Positions 8,754 to 16,759 of a stretch of 64,000 bases of DNA are shown piece after piece; the first letter of the stretch is position 1; each line of letters starts with the position of its first letter. Made by a program: the position numbers and the translations under genes. The DNA comes from Embleya sp049739465 (lineage in GTDB: Bacteria > Actinomycetota > Actinomycetes > Streptomycetales > Streptomycetaceae). Where the stretch lies: contig NZ_JBMHHY010000021.1 in assembly GCF_049739465.1 (NCBI RefSeq), positions 1-64,000 on the forward strand. Reading direction: 5' to 3'. The notes under the pieces were generated by a model, which saw only the letters and a list, made by a program, of their open reading frames with translations, did not search any database and was not told where the DNA came from.

Positions 8754-10397
8754 TCAGCCCGCGGGCCGCGGCAGCGGCTCCTCGCGGTCGTACGCGTCCA
8801 GGACGGGCACGATCGCGCGCAACCCGGCGGTGAGGGCGGTGACGGCGGCGAGGTCGGCGGGGGTGGGGGTGACGCCGAGTTCCGCCAGGGCCGCGGCGAT
8901 CCGGTCGGGATCGGCGGCGGGCGCGGGCGGTGCGGCGACGGCGTGGGCGCCGGCGGTGGCCGGCGTCGGGTGGGCGGCGGGTGCCGGGCGGTCGGGGTCG
9001 GGGAGCGGGGCCGGTCGGCCGTGCTCGTCGACGGTCGGGCGGCGCAGGTGCCATCGGGTCGCGTGCTGGTACACGTCGCCGACGGCCAGCAGCCGGTCGT
9101 CCGCGCCCGCGGGGCCGACGAGCTGCAGCGACAGCGGCAGGCCCGCGTCGTCCACGCCCATCGGCAGGGCCAGCGCGGGGAATCCGGTCGGGTTCCACGC
9201 CGCGGTCAGGTTCGGCTCGCGGCCGGGCAGGTTGGCCTCGTCGGCGTAGCGCTGCGCGCCCGAGGGCCAGGTCGGGGTGGCGAGTACGTCGACGCCGTGC
9301 TCGACCAGGCGCGTGCCGATCATGTGCGTCGCGGCCGAGCGGGCTCGCCGGGCGCGCAGGTACAGGTGCGCCGGGAGCAACCCGCCGGCCACCGCGAGTC
9401 GGCGGAACGAGCGGCCGTGCGCGGCGAATTCCTCGACCAGCCGGCGGCGGTGCGCGGCGAACGCCTCGGCGAGCATGGTCACCGCGTTCACCGCGAGCAG
9501 CGCGTCGACCTCCGGCAATGCGAACGGCCGTACCTCCGCGCCCAGTTCGCGCAGCGCGTCGAGCGCCGTCGCGAACGCGGCGGCACACGCGGGGTCGACG
9601 CCGGGTCGATCGAGCAACTCGTAGGGCACCCCGACGCGGACGCCGGCCAGATCGCCGAGCCAGGTGCGCGCGGCGAAGTCGGTACCGCGCACGGCGTCCA
9701 GGAGCAGCGCGCAGTCGCGGGCGTCGATGCCCATCGGGCCGAGCACGTCCTGCGAGGGGCTCAGCGGTACGCAGCCGGCGATCGGTAGCGCGCCGTACGT
9801 GGTCTTGAGGCCGGTGACCCCGCACAGCGCGGCGGGCAGTCGTACGCTGCCGGCGGTGTCCGAGCCGAGCGCGCCCAGGAACAGTCCGGCCGCGAGGCCG
9901 GCGCCGTTGCCGGTGCTGGAACCGCCGGTCCAGCGCTCGGGGTCCCACGGGTTGCGCGGGACGGGGAAGGGATGCGCGGGATCGGGCCGGCCCATCGCGT
10001 ACTCGACCATCGTGGTCTTGCCGAGCACGATCGCACCGGCCGCGCGCAGCCGGGCCACCGCGTCGGCGTCGCGGCCGCGCCACCAGGCCGGGTCGTGGGT
10101 GGGGCTCTGCGCGGTGGTCGGGCCCTCGATCGTGGCCAGATTGTCCTTGATCGCGATCGGCAGACCGGCGAGCGGGGGGAGTGGGGCGAGCGGAGTGGCG
10201 CCCGCCGCCGCGCGGGTCTCGTCGGCGCGCTTGGCGGCCAGGGCGGCCGGCTCGTCGAACCTGGCCACGTAGACACCGAGCACCGGGTCGAGCGCGTCCG
10301 CGGCGGCGAACGCGTCGGCGACCAGCTCGCGACTGCTGATCTCGCCCGTACGCAGGGCGTGCGCGGTGTCGGTGAGAGTGGCGAACGGTGCGGTCAT
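8754..10397 (-). CDS. amidase-signature hydrolase with C-terminal AtzG-like domain
   Basis: The product is 547 residues. The Ser-cisSer-Lys triad of the amidase signature family is visible: K84 (IAIKDN), the GGSS stretch at 158-161, and S184 in SDTAGSVRLPA. The amidase domain ends near residue 460. A Pro/Ala-rich linker follows, then about 55 residues (IAAALAELGVTPTPADLAAV onward, ending DREEPLPRP) that resemble AtzG/DUF4089, the small GatC-like subunit normally made separately from AtzE-type amidases. It is the first gene of the operon with the MFS transporter and amidohydrolase. Substrates of relatives include biuret derivatives, allophanate and aryl amides; the actual one is unknown. Confidence 0.85.
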   Translation of the reverse strand: MTAPFATLTDTAHALRTGEISSRELVADAFAAADALDPVLGVYVARFDEPAALAAKRADETRAAAGATPLAPLPPLAGLPIAIKDNLATIEGPTTAQSPTHDPAWWRGRDADAVARLRAAGAIVLGKTTMVEYAMGRPDPAHPFPVPRNPWDPERWTGGSSTGNGAGLAAGLFLGALGSDTAGSVRLPAALCGVTGLKTTYGALPIAGCVPLSPSQDVLGPMGIDARDCALLLDAVRGTDFAARTWLGDLAGVRVGVPYELLDRPGVDPACAAAFATALDALRELGAEVRPFALPEVDALLAVNAVTMLAEAFAAHRRRLVEEFAAHGRSFRRLAVAGGLLPAHLYLRARRARSAATHMIGTRLVEHGVDVLATPTWPSGAQRYADEANLPGREPNLTAAWNPTGFPALALPMGVDDAGLPLSLQLVGPAGADDRLLAVGDVYQHATRWHLRRPTVDEHGRPAPLPDPDRPAPAAHPTPATAGAHAVAAPPAPAADPDRIAAALAELGVTPTPADLAAVTALTAGLRAIVPVLDAYDREEPLPRPAG

Positions 10398-10450
10398 GGC
10401 GCGGCCTTCGGGTCGTACGGTCGGGGTCCATGCGAGCGCCGCACCAGGAC

Positions 10451-10744
10451 GAGAGCACTGATCACGGTTCGGATCAACGCTCTCGGTAGAGCGAGAGCAT
10501 CGGTCACGATCCGGGTCGGTGCCCTCGGCAGAGCGAGAGCACTGATCACGGTTCGGATCAACGCTCTCGGTAGAGCGAGAGCACCGATCACGATCCGGAT
10601 CAACGCTCCCGCCGGAACGAGAGCACCGATCGCGCTTCGGATCAACGCTCTCGCCGAAGCGAGAGCACCGATCGCGCTTCAGGTCAACGCTCTCGCCGAG
10701 GCGAGAGCACTGATCTCGTTTCGGATCGGTGCTCGACCCGAAAC
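10451..10744. repeat. array of seven 42-bp tandem repeats
   Basis: Units begin at 10451, 10493, 10535, 10577, 10619, 10661 and 10703, exactly 42 bp apart with no spacer. Units 1 and 3 are identical. Each unit opens with GAGAGCA, holds TGATC/GATCA-like half-sites in its middle, and closes with CGCTCTCG. At unit joints GCTCTCG and CGAGAGC form a perfect 7-bp inverted repeat around six bases. 42 bp is four helical turns, so all sites face one side of the DNA. The array fills the gap between the amidase operon and the divergent Lrp-type regulator. Open frames run through it on both strands because 42 is a multiple of three. One, on the minus strand from 10645, ends in an ATGA overlap with the amidase start. 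Confidence 0.9.
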
Positions 10745-10869
10745 GCCGGCCACAGCGGCCGGAACCGGTGCACTTCGTCAGGAGTGGCGCGGCCTTCGCA
10801 AGACGCCCGATGGAGTACGCCGATGCTAGGGTTCACCCAGATGTTCGCCTCGGAATGCAGGTTTTTCCC

Positions 10870-11952
10870 ATGACCATCCAAACCACGCAGGAAATTGACG
10901 AGCTGGATCTGGCTCTCGTCAACGCGCTCCAGATCAACCCGCGCGCCTCCTGGGCCGTGCTCGGCCGCACGCTCGACATCGACCCCGCCACGGTGGCCCG
11001 CCGCTGGGAACGCCTGCGCGCCGCCGGACACGCGTGGGTGACCGCCTACCCCTTCGACCGCAACGGAGCAGGCGTCGGCGCGATCGTCGAGATCGACTGC
11101 GAGCCCGGCCACAACGCGGCCGTCGCCCGCGCGCTCTCCGCCGACCCCCAGGCCATCACCGTCGAACACACCGCCGGCGGCCGGGACCTGCTGCTCACCC
11201 TGATGGCGCCGAGCTTCGCCGACCTGTCCGCGTACATCCTGGAACGGCTCTCGGTCCTGCCCGGGATCCGGGCCACCCGCAGCCACCTCACCACCCGCAG
11301 CTACACCGAGGGCAGCTCGTGGCGCCTGCGCAGCCTGGACCCCGCGCAGCAACACACCGTCGGCGACTCGCGCCGCCCCGCGCCGTCCCCCGGCACCGCC
11401 GGCACCGTCGACGCGCTCGAACACCGCGACCTGATCCTCGCCCTCGGCGAGGACGGGCGCATGTCGCTCACCGACCTCGCCGCCGCGATCGGCACCAGTG
11501 TGAACACCGCCGGCCGCCGGCTGACCAAACTGATCGACTCGGGCGCGCTGGTGCTGCGTTGCGAGCTGGCCCGGTCGTTGTCCGGATCACCGGTGTCCGC
11601 GACGTTCTGGGCCCAGGTGCCGCCGGAACACCTCGACGCCACCGCCCGCGAACTGGCCCAACTCCCGGAGATCCGGATGATCATGGGCATCGCCGGACCA
11701 CACAACCTGGTGATGACCCTCTGGCTGCGTTCGGTCGCCGAGGCACAGACCCTGGAGACACGCCTGGCCGAACGACTCCTGCACCTGCGCACCGTGGACC
11801 GGGCCATCGCGCTGCGCGCGGTCAAGCTGATGGGCCGGCTGCTCGACCCCGAGGGCCGGGCGATCGGCTTCGTGCCCCTGGACATCTGGGCCGACCCGAC
11901 CGCACCGGGATCCGGGCCGGCGCGCCACTCGGCCGACCCGACCGGCGAGTAA
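10870..11952 (+). CDS. Lrp/AsnC-family regulator with two tandem modules
   Basis: The product is about 360 residues, double the usual Lrp length. The N-terminal module has an AsnC-type helix-turn-helix (LDLALVNALQINPRASWAVL) followed by a RAM-like ligand-binding domain to about residue 150. A linker leads to a second helix-turn-helix (HRDLILALGEDGRMSLTDLA, about 190-240) and a second RAM-like domain. The ATG at 10870 is preferred; upstream in-frame starts would extend into the repeat region. It is divergent from the amidase operon, and the 42-bp array lies between, so it is the natural candidate to bind that array and to sense an amino acid or amide. Confidence 0.88.
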   Translation: MTIQTTQEIDELDLALVNALQINPRASWAVLGRTLDIDPATVARRWERLRAAGHAWVTAYPFDRNGAGVGAIVEIDCEPGHNAAVARALSADPQAITVEHTAGGRDLLLTLMAPSFADLSAYILERLSVLPGIRATRSHLTTRSYTEGSSWRLRSLDPAQQHTVGDSRRPAPSPGTAGTVDALEHRDLILALGEDGRMSLTDLAAAIGTSVNTAGRRLTKLIDSGALVLRCELARSLSGSPVSATFWAQVPPEHLDATARELAQLPEIRMIMGIAGPHNLVMTLWLRSVAEAQTLETRLAERLLHLRTVDRAIALRAVKLMGRLLDPEGRAIGFVPLDIWADPTAPGSGPARHSADPTGE

Positions 11953-12006
11953 CAAAACTCGCCCACGTTACGGACAGACCGCACGCCCCCGTGGCATCGT
12001 TACGGG

Positions 12007-13260
12007 ATGACGAGCCGTGGTCGACCCGACGCGCACCCGGGCCCGGGCCCGGGCGAAGCCAAACGTTCGCGCCGACCCGACGAAGCCGAACTGCGGGCCG
12101 TGATCGAGCCGTTGGCCGCGATCGAACGACTGCCCACCTCGGCCGGGGAACACGAGGCCGCCGAGCGGATCGCCGAACTGCTGCGCGGCCTCGGCGCATC
12201 GGACGCGGCGGTCGAGGAAGAGCCCGCCTACGCCTCCTACGCCCGCCCGATCGGCACCCTCACGGCGCTCGCGACCGTCGCCGGGCTGCTCGCCGGCCGG
12301 GCCCGCACGGCGGCCACGGTGGTCGCGACCGCCGCCACCCTGGGCATCGCCGACGACATCTCCTACCGCCGCCAATACGCACGCCGAGCCTTCGGCGGCC
12401 GGCGCCGCAGCGTGTCCAACGTGGTCGCCTCCGTCGGCGATCCGAACGCGCCGCGCACCCTGGTGGTGACCGCCCATCACGACGCGGCGCCCACCGGCGC
12501 GGTGTTCGACGAGCGCGCCGCCCGCTGGTTCGCCACCCGCTACCCACACCTGCTCGACAAGGTCAGCGAGAACCCGCCGATCTGGTGGCCGGTGGTCGCC
12601 GGCCCCGCGCTGATCGCACTCGGCGCGGCCACCGGCGCAACGGCCGTACGCCGGGCCGGGATCGGCCTGGCCGCAGTGTCCACCGCCGCGTTCACCCAGA
12701 TCGGCCGCAGCCGCGCGGTACCCGGCGCCAACGACAACCTCTCCGGCGTCGCCGTACTGGTTGCGCTCGCCGCCACCCTGCGCGACGAACCGGTGGACGG
12801 CATAAGGGTGTTGCTCGTGTCGGCCGGCGCCGAGGAGGCGCTCCAGGAGGGCATCCGCGGCTTCGCCCGCCGACACTTCCCCGAACTCGACCGCGAGCGT
12901 ACGTGGTTCCTCAACGTGGACACGGTCGGCTCGGGCAACCTCGTACTCCTGGACGCCGAGGGCCCGTTGCGCATGGAGCCCTACGACGTCCCGTTCAACA
13001 ACCTGCTCTCGGAGTGCGCCACCCGCAACGACATCGCACTGCTGACCGGGCTGCGCTCGCGCAGTTCCACCGACGGTGTGGTGCCCAACCGGCACGGCTA
13101 TCCCACCGCCACGCTGGTCTCGATCGACGACCAGAAGCTGATCCCGCACTACCACCTGCACACCGACCTGCCCGAACACGTCGACTACGACTGCGTCGCG
13201 GACGCGTGCGCGCTCGCCGAGGCGGCGGCCCGGGCGCTGGCTGCGACTCCGGCCGGATAA
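12007..13260 (+). CDS. M28-family metallopeptidase
   Basis: The product is 417 residues. The dinuclear zinc ligands of the M28 family are visible: H and D in TAHHDAAPTG, D in PGANDNLSG, the EE pair in SAGAEEALQEG, D in LNVDTVGSG, and a C-terminal H in IPHYHLHTD. Two hydrophobic stretches interrupt the sequence (about 85-115 and 195-230), so the protein may be membrane-associated; no cleavable signal is seen. It would be an aminopeptidase, but substrates cannot be inferred. It stands alone, ending 166 bases before the convergent nuclease gene. Confidence 0.85.
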   Translation: MTSRGRPDAHPGPGPGEAKRSRRPDEAELRAVIEPLAAIERLPTSAGEHEAAERIAELLRGLGASDAAVEEEPAYASYARPIGTLTALATVAGLLAGRARTAATVVATAATLGIADDISYRRQYARRAFGGRRRSVSNVVASVGDPNAPRTLVVTAHHDAAPTGAVFDERAARWFATRYPHLLDKVSENPPIWWPVVAGPALIALGAATGATAVRRAGIGLAAVSTAAFTQIGRSRAVPGANDNLSGVAVLVALAATLRDEPVDGIRVLLVSAGAEEALQEGIRGFARRHFPELDRERTWFLNVDTVGSGNLVLLDAEGPLRMEPYDVPFNNLLSECATRNDIALLTGLRSRSSTDGVVPNRHGYPTATLVSIDDQKLIPHYHLHTDLPEHVDYDCVADACALAEAAARALAATPAG

Positions 13261-13394
13261 TCCGCGCACCCCCCGGACAACCTGCGCACGCCGGTCAGCC
13301 CCCACACCCCGGTCAGCCATCACACCCCTGGACAGCCCTCGCGCCCTGGACAGCCCTCGCGCCCAACGCCGGCGAACCGACATCGGGCGCGAGG

Positions 13395-13429
13395 TGACGC
13401 TACGTCAAACCTTGCCTGACGCTACGTCA
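13395..13429. repeat. two copies of a 13-bp TGACG palindrome
   Basis: TGACGCTACGTCA occurs at 13395-13407 and 13417-13429, 22 bp apart (about two helical turns). Each copy has TGACG/CGTCA arms. The second contains the nuclease stop codon. It lies between convergent genes, so it may be a regulatory site or transcript-end structure. Just upstream (13328-13363) an 18-bp unit is repeated twice. Confidence 0.6.
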
Positions 13430-15943
13430 GGAGCGCTCGAACAACTCGTCCCACAACTGCTCCAGGCAGTCCAGGAAGTCGTTGCCCGTGCTCGGACGCA
13501 CCCGCAACACCTGCGGATCGTGATCGCTCGCCTGGTCCGCGAAGGCCGCGTTCACGTGCACGATGTCGTACTCGAACCGGGTCAGCCGCGGGCTGGTCAG
13601 GATGTGGTCCAACATCTGGCTGTTGCCGTTGTACACGTACCCCCAACGCTCGTTCGCGGGCAACGTGTCGACCATCGTGCGCAGCGCGCCGCCGTCGGTG
13701 AGGGTCTTGACCGTCGGCGAGAAGGCAAAGTCGTTCAGGTCGCCGAGCACCACCAGGTTGGCCCGGGGGTCGGAGCCGAGCAACTGGTCGACGAAGCCGC
13801 GCAACACCTTCGCCTGCGCCACCCGCTGCACCTCGGAACCGCGCGTCGGCGGCTGGAACCGGCTGTCCAAGGCCTGGTCGCCGCCCTTGGAGGCGAAGTG
13901 GTTCGCGATCACGAACACCGTCCTGCCGCGGAAGCGGAACTCGCCCGCGAGCGGCTTGCGGCTGCTCTGCCAGGCCGGGTCCGCCGGTGCCACCCGGCCC
14001 GGGGACTGGGTCAGTTGGGTACGCCCGAGCCAGTCCTTGCGCACCCCCACCGCGCTGGTGGAACCGCCGCCGGGACGGTCGACGAACTCGACGCGCGCAG
14101 CGTCGAACAGGAACGCGGTACGAATGTTGCCGCCCGGCTGGCCGCCATCCCGGCCGTCGACCGGGTCGATCGAGCGCCACGAATAGGTCGGGCCACCGGC
14201 CGCCGTGATCGCCGCGACGAGCTGGTTCAACGTCTGATCGGCGGCCACCACACCGTCGTTGGTGGGTCCGCTGTTGTCCTGGATCTCTTCCAGGGCCACC
14301 ACGTCCGGCGTGGACAGGTTGGTGACGATGCCCTTGGCCAGTCGATCGAACTTGGCCTGCGGGTCCTTGGGGGAGAGGTTCTCCACGTTGTAGGTGGCGA
14401 CCGCGAGTTCGGTCTTCTTCTGGTCGCGCGTGATCTCCGGGGTCAGCGAGCCCTTGACCGGTTTGCCGAGTTTGGTCGCGGCCACCGAGTAGCCGCCGAA
14501 CTGGTCGTACGTCAGCGGGCCGACGGTCTCCCCACTGAGCGTGTCGCCGACGTTCGCCTGCGGGAACGGCTCCTGGGAGAAGGGGATCAGCGAAGAGACC
14601 TTGAGCCGGCCGCCGTTCTGCGCGTCGTAGCCGCCATAGAGCGTGCCGCCCTGCGCGGTCGGGTTCTGCGTCGGCTCGACGGTGACCCACAGTTCGCCGT
14701 GCGAGTTGCTCGGGCCGACCACGCGCGTGTCCACCACGCGCGTCAACTGGCCTTCCAGCGACTCGTAAAGGTCCAGCGCGTACTTGGTCGGTTCGAGCGG
14801 CAACCCCTCGATGGACGGGTTGCCGGTGGGCGCGTACGCGGCCGGCACGGTCGCCGCGTCGATCAGCACCGGGGCCGGCAACGGCTGCCCAGAGGCGCCG
14901 ATCACCCAGGTGGCGTCGGCGAGTTGGGTCAGCGACTGGGCGCCGTTCTGGACACCGCCCGGGTAGTACTCCTCGACCCGACCGGTCACCTTGACCGCGT
15001 CGCCGACCGCGACCTTCGGGGTGACCGTGCCGGTGAACACGAACAGCCCCTCGGATGTGCGGGGATCGTCGTCCGGCTGGGTGTCCTGGAACCAGAAGCC
15101 GCGCGCGGCCCCAAAACTGCGGATGCCGGTGACCACACCCGGCACAGCGGTCACCCGGGTGCCGTTCTTGGGCGACACCCGCGTGGTGCCCTGGATGTCG
15201 TGGATCCGCGCACTGGTCGGCTCCGGATCGGTACCGGGACCCGGGTCGGTGGGACCCTGTCCACGCGCGTTGAGCGGCGTCGGGGCGCCCGCGGTGAAGT
15301 CCGCGCCGTTGTCGTCGGTGTCGGCGAGCGCGGAACCGCGGGCCACCGAGGCCGAGTTCGAGGCGCCGCTCGCCGGGGTGCCCTCGCGGACCACCGCATC
15401 GCCGTAGCCGACCACATCGACGACCCGACCGTCGGCAAGGCAGTCCGCGGCGGTCAGGCAGGTGAGCGCGGTGCTGCCGCGGACCAGGGCCACGGTGCCG
15501 CCGGTGCCGGACAGGTTGATCGTGCCCGACGCATCCGGGGCGGGCAGTGCGACGGTGCCGCCGGCGCCCTTGGCCTCACCGATCAGATACCGCCCGCCGG
15601 GCGCCACCGCGCCGGTCAGCGGGGTGACCTGCCACGTCGAGGTCGGCTTGGGTGCGGCCGGGAGGTACTGCACGGTCCAACCGTCGATCGCGACCGCGGC
15701 CGAACCCTTGTTGGCCAACTCGATGAAGTCGTTGGTCAACGTCGCGCCGCTGTTGCCGCCACCGCCGTACACCTCGGCGAGCAGGACATCCGCGGCCGGG
15801 GCGGCGACGGCGGGAGCGGGGGCGAGGACGAGCGCGCTGCCGGCGAGGGCGCCGGCCACGGTCGTGGCCACCACACCGATCCGGCGTCGCCGTGCACCCG
15901 GCACGGATCGTCGGCGCGAGGATTTTTGCTGACGGAATGTCAC
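13427..15943 (-). CDS. secreted ExeM/NucH-type endonuclease
   Basis: The product is 838 residues from a GTG with GGAGG upstream. Residues 1-45 are a signal peptide (SRRRSVPGARRRR, hydrophobic core, AVAAPAA cleavage region). A lamin-tail domain follows (LLAEVYGGGGNSGATLTNDF to about 170), then an OB-like region (SARIHDIQGTTRVSP to about 330), and a C-terminal endonuclease/exonuclease/phosphatase domain (LAVATYNVENL, VALEEIQD, VIANHFASKG, VVLGDLNDF, SDHDPQ). These match extracellular DNases of the ExeM/NucH group. It probably degrades extracellular DNA for nutrients or in competition. The end overlaps a palindromic repeat. Confidence 0.9.
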   Translation of the reverse strand: MTFRQQKSSRRRSVPGARRRRIGVVATTVAGALAGSALVLAPAPAVAAPAADVLLAEVYGGGGNSGATLTNDFIELANKGSAAVAIDGWTVQYLPAAPKPTSTWQVTPLTGAVAPGGRYLIGEAKGAGGTVALPAPDASGTINLSGTGGTVALVRGSTALTCLTAADCLADGRVVDVVGYGDAVVREGTPASGASNSASVARGSALADTDDNGADFTAGAPTPLNARGQGPTDPGPGTDPEPTSARIHDIQGTTRVSPKNGTRVTAVPGVVTGIRSFGAARGFWFQDTQPDDDPRTSEGLFVFTGTVTPKVAVGDAVKVTGRVEEYYPGGVQNGAQSLTQLADATWVIGASGQPLPAPVLIDAATVPAAYAPTGNPSIEGLPLEPTKYALDLYESLEGQLTRVVDTRVVGPSNSHGELWVTVEPTQNPTAQGGTLYGGYDAQNGGRLKVSSLIPFSQEPFPQANVGDTLSGETVGPLTYDQFGGYSVAATKLGKPVKGSLTPEITRDQKKTELAVATYNVENLSPKDPQAKFDRLAKGIVTNLSTPDVVALEEIQDNSGPTNDGVVAADQTLNQLVAAITAAGGPTYSWRSIDPVDGRDGGQPGGNIRTAFLFDAARVEFVDRPGGGSTSAVGVRKDWLGRTQLTQSPGRVAPADPAWQSSRKPLAGEFRFRGRTVFVIANHFASKGGDQALDSRFQPPTRGSEVQRVAQAKVLRGFVDQLLGSDPRANLVVLGDLNDFAFSPTVKTLTDGGALRTMVDTLPANERWGYVYNGNSQMLDHILTSPRLTRFEYDIVHVNAAFADQASDHDPQVLRVRPSTGNDFLDCLEQLWDELFERS

Positions 15944-16237
15944 CCGGGGCCTCCGGAAAGCGAAAGGGACAGGTTCGGGACATTCTCGGGACTCCGGGTG
16001 AACGGCGTCCATCCTTTGGGCGGCCCGAAAGGGGCCAGGCTTCCCCCGGCGTCCGAATCTTTCCGACGAATCTTTTCCGACGAATCTTTTCCGAGCCGAA
16101 ACCGCACGTCCCGGACCCGCCGTCGCCCCCGGCACAGGTCGCGGCGGCCCGAGGGCTCCCGGAGGTGGTGATGATTCGCGATCCCGGAGCACGGATGAGC
16201 ACCTGGACCAACTACCCGACGCTGCGCGCCGTTTCGG
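15944..16237. other. upstream region of the nuclease gene with short tandem repeats
   Basis: There is no convincing gene. A 14-15 bp unit, cgaatcttttccga, occurs about three times in tandem at 16050-16095, and smaller ttccgg/ccggaa motifs surround it. The region should carry the nuclease promoter; I cannot place -35 and -10 boxes with confidence. Confidence 0.45.
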
Positions 16238-16308
16238 AGATGGAGGCGGGATTCGAACCCGCGTACACGGTTTTGCGGACCGGTGCCTATCCTCTCGGCC
16301 ACTCCATC
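16238..16308 (-). tRNA. tRNA-Cys-like gene with C33
   Basis: The acceptor is GATGGAG/CTCCATC, the discriminator is U (expected for cysteine tRNA) and the T loop is TTCGAAT. The anticodon loop reads CCGCAAA, giving anticodon GCA but C instead of the universal U at position 33. The anticodon stem has a C/U mismatch at its outer pair. The two copies upstream have a normal CTGCAAA loop, so this third copy may be a decaying or specialised cysteine tRNA. Confidence 0.8.
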
Positions 16309-16355
16309 ATTTCCCCCGCACCCGGACCAACGGCCCGGGTTCCTTTCCCCCTTCG

Positions 16356-16426
16356 AGGTGGAGACGGGATTCGAACCCGCGTGAACGGCTTTGCAGGCCG
16401 CTGCCTAACCTCTCGGCCACTCCACC
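16356..16426 (-). tRNA. tRNA-Cys (GCA)
   Basis: This is a full cloverleaf with GGTGGAG/CTCCACC acceptor stem, U73 discriminator and CTGCAAA anticodon loop (GCA). It is essentially identical in sequence to the next copy upstream, so the two are a tandem duplication; flanking sequence (ttcgaggtggag) is shared as well. Confidence 0.95.
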
Positions 16427-16496
16427 ACGTACTGCGTGTCGCGTTCCGCGGGTCGGGTGTGTCCCGGCCAACGGCCCGTGTCTTCTTCCCCTTTCG

Positions 16497-16567
16497 AGGT
16501 GGAGACGGGATTCGAACCCGCGTGAACGGCTTTGCAGGCCGCTGCCTAACCTCTCGGCCACTCCACC
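16497..16567 (-). tRNA. tRNA-Cys (GCA)
   Basis: This has the same cloverleaf as the copy at 16356-16426: GGTGGAG/CTCCACC, U73 and loop CTGCAAA with anticodon GCA. It is the first of three cysteine tRNA genes read on the minus strand. Having more than one cysteine tRNA next to a putative sulfur island is noted in the findings. Confidence 0.95.
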
Positions 16568-16759
16568 ACGTACCACCTCGACCGTGCCCCGGGGCCCGGG
16601 CGAACCGGTGGGCCTCAGCACCGGATCGCCCGGCCCCGGGATGTGCGTCGCCGGTCCCCTCCGTCCGACGACGCACCCCCGGACCGGACCTACACCTCGG
16701 GATCCCCGGCGACACACACGCGTCCCAACGTGTGCGCGCCGCGCCCGAGTGCGGCGGGT

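Noticed and set aside
10451..10744. CRISPR-like array
   Set aside because: Repeats are contiguous 42-bp units with no unique spacers, no leader and no cas genes nearby; it is a tandem array.
9972..10829. plus-strand ORF encoding 14-residue repeats
   Set aside because: Its first half is antisense to the amidase gene and the repeats arise from the 42-bp array; no ribosome-binding site or family.
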